From Geobacter sp. (GTDB lineage: Bacteria > Desulfobacterota > Desulfuromonadia > Geobacterales > Pseudopelobacteraceae), in contig PJFB01000014.1 in assembly GCA_003574895.1 (NCBI GenBank), forward strand, positions 62,001 through 126,000: a stretch of DNA of 64,000 bases, in the 5' to 3' direction. Position 1 is the first letter of the stretch, and the number at the start of each line of letters is the position of its first letter. Below the pieces are notes generated by a model. The model made no database searches, had not been told where the DNA came from, and saw only the letters and a program-made list of their open reading frames with translations. Of this stretch, positions 57,030-64,000 are shown in pieces. The position numbers and the translations under genes were made by a program.

Positions 57030-59531
57030 ATGTTTCGAATGAGCTCACGATTCCGGCCGTATTCAAGACTCACGATTCCAGCCCTCATGGCATGTCTCAT
57101 GATGGCAACCGGCGCATCGGCAAGCTATTTTGTCGATCAGACCGCGCTGAATGGAAACACATTGTTTGACCAGGCCAAGTTTATTACCCCGTTGCCAGTT
57201 TTCGGGCCGGGCTATAATGCAGCCCTGCCGAGGGTGAACGCTGCCCTCCATCCTTTTCTGACAGTCAAGATGAAAGAGTTCGATCAACAGGTCCTGCCTG
57301 CCTCCCTTGGCTATGGGCCGGCCCGTCTCTGGGGCTACGAGATATCGGATTCCTTGACCGGCAAGCTCCTGGCGCCTGCTCTCTGGCCGGGGGTGACGAT
57401 CGAAACCCAAAGGCACATACCGACAACAATAACCTACGTCAACCAGTTGCCGAGCTTTAACCCGAATAATCCGACCGGCCCCGGTCTTACCCAAGGGCTT
57501 ATTTCTGTCGATCCGACGATCCATTGGGCCAATCCGCTCTCGCCGGTCACCGCGGTTCGCTTCCCGGCCACTATGGCTGACGCAATGATGGAGAACCCCT
57601 GCATGGACAACCCCTCCGGCACCATCGCGGGATACGCCTGCAACCAGCCTTTCATTGGCCCCGAACCGGCCGTTCCCCACCTGCATGGTGGTGAAATACC
57701 ATCTTACTTCGACGGCGGCCCGGACGCCTGGTTCACGCCCAATGGTCTGAATGGAGCGGGCTATTCGACGTTCAACGCCCTGTTCGGTGGCGATATGGGC
57801 ACCGGTTACACCGGCGGCATCGCCGGTAGTAAACCCTTTTCCTTTCTCCTTTCGAAGCTCCCCTTTGCCAAGCCCGGCCCGGCCAAGGCGACCTATATCT
57901 ATGACAACTCCCAAGAGCCCGGGACGGTCTGGTTCCACGACCATGGCCTCGGCATAACACGTACCAATGTTTACAGCGGCCTTGAGGCTTTTTACTTCAT
58001 CCGCGGCCCGCTGCTTGAGCCGCGCAATCTGCCCAGCGGACCTTACGAAGTCGAGATGGCCATTCAGGACCGCCAGTTCGACACAAACGGTCAGCTCTAC
58101 TTCCCTGACAGTTACAGCAATCAATCTGTGTTGGCCAGCTGCGGTTCAGGTGTAGACGACCCATGTCTTAATGGTCCGCCCACCAATCCCGATCTCCATC
58201 CCTTCTGGAATCCGGAGTTCATAGGAGACGTTGCGGTCGTGAACGGCGCACCATGGCCGGTTCTGAAGGTTGAGCCCAGGCGCTACCTTTTCCGGCTGCT
58301 CGATGGCTCCAATGCGCGCATGTGGAACATGACATTCGGCGATAAAGCCGCCGGCGAGAGCCAGCCTCCCGTATATGTCGTGGGGGATGACGACAATTAT
58401 CTGGATGCCCCTGCTCCGGTCCCCAGTGTTTTCATAGCGCCGGGTCAGAGGTCCTATGCCATCGTCGACTTTTCGCAAGTCCCCTTTGGCAGCACGGTCA
58501 CGGTCACGAACGATGCGCCTGTGCCGTTCCCGTCGGGTCTCTCCCCGGTTGACTATATTGACCCCATGACCGGCTTGAATGTTCCGGCCGATCAGCCCCA
58601 GATGCACTATGTGATGCAATTCCAGGTCAGTGTTCCGCTCAAGGGGAAGAAGGACACCAGTTGCGATCCGACCAGAGATTGCAGACGCCCGACCAAGATC
58701 GTAAATCTGGCAAATGTGACCTCTAACGGGCTTCATGTGGACAAGAAGCGCGAGCTCATCCTGAAAGAGTTCGAAGCAACGGGTCAGTTTGGCCAGCCGG
58801 GCGGCCCGGTGGAAGTCCTTGTCCAGAATACGAAGTGGGATGGCCTGCTTTCCCCCGGCATCGGTCCCGACTTCCCGACCGACGGTATGAGCGAACTGCC
58901 GCAGGTTGGATCCATTGAAGAATGGGATATCATCAATCTCACCATGGATGCTCACCCAATGCACACCCATTTGACCCAGTTCCAGATACTGAACAGACAG
59001 CCTTTCGACACGGACGGCACCATGGGGTCGGGTATTCCCGGCGGCTACGTGGGGAATCCGGTCGGGCCGACGCCGTTCAGCGACGGTCTTCCCGGTGCAT
59101 GGGCAAAGGCCTTTTATCCAAGTGGCTTGAACAACCCGCCCGTATGCGATGGCAAGAGTTACGTGAATCCCGATCCTTCGGCATTCAACCCCTGCCCCGG
59201 ATACGGACCGCCTCTCGCGTACAACACCCCGAATGCTGATGGCGCCATTGGCGGGAACCCAGCGGTCGGTCCGTATCTGATCGGTACCCCCATTCCGCCG
59301 GATGCCTCTGAAGCAGGGTGGAGGGACACGGCAGTTGCAAATCCCGGTGAAGTTCTGCGACTCCTGGTCCGCTGGACTCCGACATCTGTCGCGCAGAAGC
59401 CGGGCCAGTCTTATAAAGGCAAGAATTTGTACACCTTTGATCCCACGGCCGGTCCGGGTTACGTATGGCACTGCCACATCGTTGACCATGAAGACAATGA
59501 AATGATGCGGCCGTACAGGGTCACTAACTAG
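57030..59531 (+). CDS. Periplasmic or outer-membrane multicopper oxidase (OmpB-like)
   Basis: Secreted oxidase of 833 residues with a signal peptide (cleavage after GASA, about residue 31). All four copper-binding segments are present: HLHGGE (His217, His219), WFHDHGLG (His303, His305), HPMHTHL (His642, 645, 647) and HCHIVDHEDNEM (His814, Cys815, His816, His820, Met825). The Cys and Met at the type 1 site imply normal redox potential. It is longer than laccases owing to insertions between domains. Large oxidases of this type in Geobacter relatives are linked to metal oxide metabolism; a role here in metal oxidation or reduction is inferred. Confidence 0.9.
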   Translation: MFRMSSRFRPYSRLTIPALMACLMMATGASASYFVDQTALNGNTLFDQAKFITPLPVFGPGYNAALPRVNAALHPFLTVKMKEFDQQVLPASLGYGPARLWGYEISDSLTGKLLAPALWPGVTIETQRHIPTTITYVNQLPSFNPNNPTGPGLTQGLISVDPTIHWANPLSPVTAVRFPATMADAMMENPCMDNPSGTIAGYACNQPFIGPEPAVPHLHGGEIPSYFDGGPDAWFTPNGLNGAGYSTFNALFGGDMGTGYTGGIAGSKPFSFLLSKLPFAKPGPAKATYIYDNSQEPGTVWFHDHGLGITRTNVYSGLEAFYFIRGPLLEPRNLPSGPYEVEMAIQDRQFDTNGQLYFPDSYSNQSVLASCGSGVDDPCLNGPPTNPDLHPFWNPEFIGDVAVVNGAPWPVLKVEPRRYLFRLLDGSNARMWNMTFGDKAAGESQPPVYVVGDDDNYLDAPAPVPSVFIAPGQRSYAIVDFSQVPFGSTVTVTNDAPVPFPSGLSPVDYIDPMTGLNVPADQPQMHYVMQFQVSVPLKGKKDTSCDPTRDCRRPTKIVNLANVTSNGLHVDKKRELILKEFEATGQFGQPGGPVEVLVQNTKWDGLLSPGIGPDFPTDGMSELPQVGSIEEWDIINLTMDAHPMHTHLTQFQILNRQPFDTDGTMGSGIPGGYVGNPVGPTPFSDGLPGAWAKAFYPSGLNNPPVCDGKSYVNPDPSAFNPCPGYGPPLAYNTPNADGAIGGNPAVGPYLIGTPIPPDASEAGWRDTAVANPGEVLRLLVRWTPTSVAQKPGQSYKGKNLYTFDPTAGPGYVWHCHIVDHEDNEMMRPYRVTN

Positions 59532-59571
59532 ACATCCGGAAACTATGACCAGTGGGTCCACCCACCCGTTT

Positions 59572-59602
59572 GAGGGCTGCTCTCACGAGCGGCCCTCTTT
59601 CT
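59572..59602 (+). terminator. Rho-independent terminator after the multicopper oxidase
   Basis: Stem GAGGGCTGCTC with GAGCGGCCCTC (one G-T pair), loop TCAC, followed by TTTCTTT. It lies 41 bases after the stop and before the FKBP gene. Confidence 0.85.
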
Positions 59603-59643
59603 TTCGGATGTTGCCGGCTAATTGGCAACTCAGGAGGTGATAC

Positions 59644-60336
59644 ATGGCAAGAATGGCTGTATTTATAATTACGATGATTTCCCTCTGTTCGGCCAGCTGG
59701 GCTACGGAGCAGCTGACCATTGGCAACCAGCAGGACAAAGACAGCTACAGCCTCGGCTACACATTCGGCATGAACCTGAAGAAGCAGGGGATCGATCTGA
59801 ATACGGACGTGCTTTTGCGGGCCATTCGTGACGCTGTGGAGCAAAAACAGCCGGTTCTGAACATGGATGATATTCGCGAAACCGTGTACCGGCTCGAAGA
59901 AAAGATGAGGATCTCCCAGGAAAAACGGGCAAAAGAGTCTGCCTCGAAAAACCTGGGGGAAGGAAAGGCCTTTCTCGAAAGGAATAAAGAAAAGGAGGGG
60001 GTCAAGACCCTTCCCGATGGGCTGCAGTACAAGGTGCTGGTGGAAGGGAACGGGCCCACACCCAAACCGACAGATTTTGTTTCAGTCAACTATAAGGGCA
60101 GTTTGGTAGACGGGACCCTTTTCGACAGCTCGTATACCCGCGGGAAACCGGTCAATCTGCGTGTCGACGGCGTTATAAAAGGTTGGACCGAAGTTTTGCA
60201 GCTTATGAAAACCGGCTCGAAATGGGAAGTTTTTGTCCCTCCCAACCTTGCCTACGGCGCCAGGGGATTTAACCGGATTCCGCCAAACAGCACCCTTATC
60301 TTCGAGATAGAGCTTCTGTCCATCGGCAAGGAATGA
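59644..60336 (+). CDS. Periplasmic FKBP-type peptidyl-prolyl isomerase (Mip/FkpA-like)
   Basis: Protein of 230 residues with a signal peptide (MARMAVFIITMISLCSASWA). An N-terminal dimerisation domain (about 30-110) has DSYSLGYTFGMNLKKQGIDL and a long helix (VYRLEEKMRISQEKRAKES). The C-terminal FKBP domain (about 120-230) has VSVNYKGSLVDGTLFDSSY, GVIKGWTEVLQLMKTGSKW and VPPNLAYGARGF. It probably folds secreted proteins. The strong ribosome binding site TCAGGAGGTGATAC precedes it. The oxidase just upstream is a possible client, but a terminator separates them. Confidence 0.92.
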   Translation: MARMAVFIITMISLCSASWATEQLTIGNQQDKDSYSLGYTFGMNLKKQGIDLNTDVLLRAIRDAVEQKQPVLNMDDIRETVYRLEEKMRISQEKRAKESASKNLGEGKAFLERNKEKEGVKTLPDGLQYKVLVEGNGPTPKPTDFVSVNYKGSLVDGTLFDSSYTRGKPVNLRVDGVIKGWTEVLQLMKTGSKWEVFVPPNLAYGARGFNRIPPNSTLIFEIELLSIGKE

Positions 60337-60430
60337 AACCCGGTGCACCGGGGTGGAATTGATATTTCGATCTTGCGACACATAGATGATCGGGATCGAT
60401 GTCATGGCGAGTGTCTGGAAATCGCGGGAT

Positions 60431-60469
60431 AATAAAAAACCCCCCACGGAAAATTGTCCGCAGGGGGTT
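60431..60469 (-). terminator. Hairpin terminator of the NifU-like gene, probably bidirectional
   Basis: AACCCCC and GGGGGTT, with an inner CGGA/TCCG pair, form an interrupted stem. On the minus strand it is followed by TTTTTTATT. It sits 26 bases after the NifU-like stop and 95 after the convergent FKBP gene. Confidence 0.75.
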
Positions 60470-60494
60470 CTTATAAGAACCTGCTAAAGGCGCT

Positions 60495-60719
60495 TTACTG
60501 GACCTGGACAACCTCTTTGACTTCAGGAATGCGCTCCTTCATGGCCCGTTCGATTCCCATTTTAAGAGTCATGGTGGACATGGGGCAGCTCCCGCAGGCG
60601 CCTTTCAGCCGAACCTTGACAATCCCGTCCTCGGTTACCTCAATCAGTTCCACATCGCCGCCGTCGGCCTGCAGGCCGGGGCGCACCATCTCAAGCACCT
60701 TTTCGACTTCTTCTTTCAT
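60495..60719 (-). CDS. NifU-like iron-sulfur scaffold protein
   Basis: Protein of 74 residues corresponding to the NifU C-terminal domain alone. [20 protein letters not shown] is followed by [20 protein letters not shown], whose CxxC pair binds an Fe-S cluster for transfer to apoproteins. The start has AAAGGAGAATGTAAGC ahead. Free-standing NifU domains of this size are common carriers. The aspartase gene upstream on the same strand is 59 bases away. Confidence 0.93.
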   Translation of the reverse strand: MKEEVEKVLEMVRPGLQADGGDVELIEVTEDGIVKVRLKGACGSCPMSTMTLKMGIERAMKERIPEVKEVVQVQ

Positions 60720-60778
60720 TGCTTACATTCTCCTTTGGTTGTGTTGTTCATCTGCACTGTGCAGCTTATGATAATCAT

Positions 60779-62179
60779 CTATTGCCGAAGCGGCAACCCC
60801 GGAACCGTCAAATGCTCCGGCCGCATGGCCCGTTCCAGTTCATTCTCGGGCATCAATCCACGGTCAAGCACGATGTCACGGATCGAGCGGCCACTGGAAA
60901 CCGCCTCCTTGGCCACCTCGGCTGCGGCGTTGTAGCCGATATAGGGAGCCAGGACCGTGACCAAGCCCAGAGAATTATCCAAATAACTCCCGCAACGGCC
61001 TACATTGGCTTCTATCCCATTTATACATGAATCAGTAAACTTCTGCACGCAATTCTTGAGCAATTCCATCGCAAACAACAGGTTATAGGCGATCAACGGC
61101 ATCATCACGTTCAACTCCAGTTGGCCGGCTTGAGCCGCCAGCATGATTGCCTGGTCGCACCCCATCACCTGGAAACAGACCATGTTGGTCATTTCGGCCA
61201 TGGAGGGGTTGATTTTGCCCGGCATGATGGAGGAGCCAGGCTGTACGGCCGGGAGGCGTATCTCATCCAGGCCGGTGCGTGGCCCTGACGTCAGGAGCCG
61301 CAGGTCGTTGGCGATGCGCCCAAGGTTGACGGCCGTGCGGCGCATTGCCGAGGAAAGAGCCAGGAAGGGGTCCATGTTCTGCATGGCCTCGAACAGATTT
61401 TCGCTGGCCACGAGCGGGAAACCGGTTGCAATGGCCAGCTCGGCTACTATGCCACTGATGTAGGCTGGGTCGGCATTCAGGCCGGTTCCGACGGCGGTGC
61501 CACCGATCCCCAGTTCAAGGAGTGCAGGAATGCTCCCTTCCAGCCCCTCGCGGTTCTTGCGGATGGCAGCGCCATAGGCGCTGAATTCCTGACCCAGGCG
61601 GATCGGCACCGCATCCTGCAGATGGGTGCGGCCAGATTTGAGGATATGGTCGAACTCTCTGCCCTTGGCTGTCAGAGCAATTTCCAGTCCCTCCAGTTGC
61701 TCCAGCAGCGGGTCCAGCATCTCCAGCGAGGCCAGGCGCATGGCCGTAGGGATCACATCGTTGGTGGACTGGGCCATGTTGACATGGTCGTTGGGATGGA
61801 GGACGGAAAAGTCGCCCCGCTCCTTGCCCAGGATCTCCAGGGCGCGATTGGCCAGAACCTCGTTGACGTTCATGTTGTGGGAGGTGCCGGCACCGGCCTG
61901 GAAGGGGTCCACCACGAACTGGTCCGCCAGGTTGCCGGCCAGGACCTCGTCCGCTGCGGCCACGATGGCATCCCCGATCCGGGCATCCAGCCGGCCGGTG
62001 GCCATATTGGCCCTGGCAGCGCATTTCTTGATGATCACCACGGACCAGACAAAGGCCGGGGCCGGTTTGAGTCCTGAGATGGGGAAATTGTGCACGGCCC
62101 GGGCTGTCTGCGCGCCGTAGTAGGCTGTGGCCGGCACTTCCATCTCACCCAGGCTGTCCTTTTCGATGCGTGTGGCCAT
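60779..62179 (-). CDS. aspA: Aspartate ammonia-lyase
   Basis: Fumarase/aspartase superfamily enzyme of 466 residues; it would convert L-aspartate to fumarate and ammonia. PFQAGAGTSHNMNVNEVLAN, HPNDHVNMAQSTNDVIPTA, SGRTHLQDAVPIRLGQEF and the signature GSSIMPGKINPSMAEM are all clear. QAGAGTSHNMNVNEV and the length favour aspartase over class II fumarase, though the two are similar and GGTAVGTGLN also occurs in fumarases. Confidence 0.85.
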   Translation of the reverse strand: MATRIEKDSLGEMEVPATAYYGAQTARAVHNFPISGLKPAPAFVWSVVIIKKCAARANMATGRLDARIGDAIVAAADEVLAGNLADQFVVDPFQAGAGTSHNMNVNEVLANRALEILGKERGDFSVLHPNDHVNMAQSTNDVIPTAMRLASLEMLDPLLEQLEGLEIALTAKGREFDHILKSGRTHLQDAVPIRLGQEFSAYGAAIRKNREGLEGSIPALLELGIGGTAVGTGLNADPAYISGIVAELAIATGFPLVASENLFEAMQNMDPFLALSSAMRRTAVNLGRIANDLRLLTSGPRTGLDEIRLPAVQPGSSIMPGKINPSMAEMTNMVCFQVMGCDQAIMLAAQAGQLELNVMMPLIAYNLLFAMELLKNCVQKFTDSCINGIEANVGRCGSYLDNSLGLVTVLAPYIGYNAAAEVAKEAVSSGRSIRDIVLDRGLMPENELERAMRPEHLTVPGLPLRQ

Positions 62180-62271
62180 GATTATTCCTCCCGGATTGAT
62201 AATAGGTTGCTATCACGATGATAGGATGGAATCAAGTATAATACCGGTTTGCGGAAAGTCACAGGCCTCCG

Positions 62272-63852
62272 TTATGGGTGTTTGGGGGACATTTCCCTGA
62301 AGGCGGAAGGGCTTTCGCAATATTTGCGCCCTTCTTCCAGTGAAATCTCTCCCCGGTTGACCAGATTGTGCAGCGAAACTTCCAGCGGTTGGTACTCCTC
62401 GGCAGTGTGTTTGAACAGGGATCTTATCTGGTGGGTCTTTGCTTCCCGGATCAGATTCCTAACGCGGTGGGTATTGGCCAGCTTTTCATATGCCAGGACC
62501 CTGCCTGCGCCGTTAGACTTCGGGATCAGCCGTTGATTGATCACCAACAGGAAGGACTCGGCGAGCTGTATTCTGATCTGCTGCTGTTTTTCAGGCGGGA
62601 AGATTTCGATGATCCGCTCGATGGCGGTGGTGGTAGAATTGGCGTGCATGGTACTGATTACAAGATGCCCGGTTTCCGCGGCCTGGACCGCAGTTTCAAA
62701 GCTTGCCGGATCGCGCATTTCGCCGATCATGATCACATCGGGAGCTTGGCGGAAGATACGGCTCAGTCCTTCATGGAACGAAGGCGTGTCCCTGCCGACC
62801 TCCCGTTGATTGATGTTGCTCATTTTATGCTTGTGCAGGAATTCTATGGGGTCTTCGATGGTTATTATATTGCACTTGCGCTTGGTGTTGATCACATTGA
62901 TCAGCGCTGCCAGGGTCGTGCTCTTGCCATGGCCGGTTGGGCCGGTAATCAGGATCAACCCCTGGGGCAGCATGGCGAATTCCTCAAGCCAGTCAGGCAG
63001 GCCACAGGAGGCCAGCGTTGGGATATCCTCAAGGATGTTGCGGATTGCCAGCGATATGGAGCCGCGCTGGCGGTAGGCATTGACGCGGAAACGTCCGACC
63101 TTGGGATTGGAAAGGCCGAAATCCAACTCGCCCTTTTCCATGAACTCGTTCCACTGCTGTTCGGTCATCAGTTCCCTGGCGCTCTGTTCAACTTCCAGCG
63201 GAGTCAGACCCAGGCCAGGCAAACGGAGAATCTCGTTATTGAGCTTCAGGCATGGCGGCACGCCGGCAGAAATCAAAAGGTCCGAGGCGTTTTTTTTAAT
63301 CAGCAGCGAGATCAGTTTTTGCAATTCCAGGGTGTCGGGCACGATCCCTTCGGACTGCTCCTTTTCGACCTCTTCGCCCGAAATGGTCGTCGTGATCCGC
63401 CCGCCTCTTTTCTCTATGTAGCGGAAAACAGCATCCAATTGAATGTGCGGTACGGCTACCGGTTCGACTTTCCTGCCGAGAATGAACTCCAGTTCGTCAA
63501 GCGCCTTGATGTTGTTCGGGTCAGCCATGCCGACAAAAAGACCCTTGGTTGACGGGATGAGCGGCAACGCCTGCAACTGCTTCATCTGTTCAAAGGTGAG
63601 GCAGTTCAATACGGTGGGAGCGATGTGAATGCTGTACAGGTCGATCGATGGTGAGCCGTAATGTTTGCGGAGGAATTCCAGCAGTGTTGCGGTGTTCAGG
63701 TATCCCAGACGCAGCAGAACCGAGCCGATCCTTTCCGCGCAATGGCTCTGGTGCCTCAAGGCGGTATTGAGCTGCTCCTGGGCAATAATGCCCGCTTCAA
63801 TCATCAGTTGCCCGATGCGCTGGTCAGGATGGTGCGCCGTGCCGTGTCCCAT
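62272..63852 (-). CDS. GspE/PilT-family ATPase with MshEN-type N-terminal domain
   Basis: Protein of 526 residues. A T2SSE_N domain (about 10-150: RIGQLMIEAGIIAQEQLNTA, RIGSVLLRLGYL) is fused to a PilT-like motor. The motor has ILITGPTGHGKSTTLAALIN (Walker A), IITIEDPIEF (Asp box), RQAPDVIMIGEMRDP (Walker B) and ETGHLVISTMHANSTTTAIE (His box). The PilT-like core suggests a retraction-type or accessory motor for type IV pili rather than a GspE export motor, which usually has a CxxC zinc motif (absent here). ATG at 63852 follows AAGGAGATCATTCC. Confidence 0.87.
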   Translation of the reverse strand: MGHGTAHHPDQRIGQLMIEAGIIAQEQLNTALRHQSHCAERIGSVLLRLGYLNTATLLEFLRKHYGSPSIDLYSIHIAPTVLNCLTFEQMKQLQALPLIPSTKGLFVGMADPNNIKALDELEFILGRKVEPVAVPHIQLDAVFRYIEKRGGRITTTISGEEVEKEQSEGIVPDTLELQKLISLLIKKNASDLLISAGVPPCLKLNNEILRLPGLGLTPLEVEQSARELMTEQQWNEFMEKGELDFGLSNPKVGRFRVNAYRQRGSISLAIRNILEDIPTLASCGLPDWLEEFAMLPQGLILITGPTGHGKSTTLAALINVINTKRKCNIITIEDPIEFLHKHKMSNINQREVGRDTPSFHEGLSRIFRQAPDVIMIGEMRDPASFETAVQAAETGHLVISTMHANSTTTAIERIIEIFPPEKQQQIRIQLAESFLLVINQRLIPKSNGAGRVLAYEKLANTHRVRNLIREAKTHQIRSLFKHTAEEYQPLEVSLHNLVNRGEISLEEGRKYCESPSAFREMSPKHP

Positions 63853-63968
63853 GGAATGATCTCCTTGTGTTCTGTTCATGGGCGGCCCGTTGCGGGGGAA
63901 GAGCTCAACGGCATCTGCTGACGCGGGGAGGTGATATGTACGCTCATGACGGTTTATTACCACAAGAA

Positions 63969-63997
63969 TGAATAAATATTAATCTGATGATTGTCAA
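63969..63997 (-). promoter_or_regulatory. Possible promoter for the PilT-like gene
   Basis: On the minus strand a perfect TTGACA (63992-63997) is followed after 17 bases by TATTCA (63969-63974), about 115 bases before the start. The -10 is weak. Confidence 0.35.
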
Positions 63998-64000
63998 TTG

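Noticed and set aside
58146-59561. Long open frame of 471 codons on the minus strand opposite the multicopper oxidase gene
   Set aside because: It is the antisense of a gene with full copper-site motifs; the translation has no recognisable domain and its composition reflects GC-rich codon positions.

Overview
The window is chromosomal DNA from a Gram-negative, probably anaerobic bacterium, most likely of the Geobacter/Pelobacter group (Desulfuromonadota). Supporting signs are the futalosine menaquinone gene mqnC, a large periplasmic multicopper oxidase of the OmpB-like type, a gspHIJKLMN run, GspE N-terminal-domain proteins, and a replication-origin gene order typical of these organisms. This placement is inferred from protein character only; no database was searched.

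The centre is the replication origin. dnaA, dnaN, recF, gyrB, gyrA, a HEAT-repeat gene, gpsA and a histidine kinase run leftwards (29.1 to 15.4 kb). rpmH, rnpA, yidD, yidC, mnmE, mnmG and rsmG run rightwards (29.5 to 35.8 kb). Most genes on each side therefore point away from oriC. Two parS-like palindromes lie at 33.25 and 34.87 kb, but no parA or parB is in the window.

Left arm (0 to 9.2 kb): a TauE/DUF1634 exporter pair, tag, an ECF sigma factor with an autoregulatory-type promoter and a 59-residue follower gene, lepB, a PadR-regulated split permease, hemG, a J-domain chaperone, an MFS exporter and ispF.

Accessory island (9.24 to 15.33 kb): visibly more AT-rich, with defence-type and decayed genes. 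It holds a DUF1016/PDDEXK nuclease between two ~185-bp direct repeats, each carrying a regularly pitched set of palindromes. It also holds a frame-broken DinD-like remnant, a 1029-residue HD plus HSP90-like ATPase protein, a remnant joining a type I R-subunit start to a DNA methyltransferase end, and a TumE-like toxin with its winged-helix antitoxin. This island is the best place to look for a poorly described system.

Right arm (36 to 64 kb): a glycine-zipper lipoprotein, ybgC, mqnC, rnd; an ArnC-like transferase followed by ArnA split into two genes; gspHIJKLMN with an orphan GspE_N-domain protein; nadD, rsfS, rlmH and gpmI; an FAH-family hydrolase, a cardiolipin-synthase-like enzyme, a glycosyltransferase and a TatD nuclease; a multicopper oxidase with an FKBP prolyl isomerase; a NifU-like protein, an aspartase and a PilT/GspE-type ATPase. 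Dispersed palindromic repeats lie in several of the spacers. No rRNA, tRNA or CRISPR array was seen.
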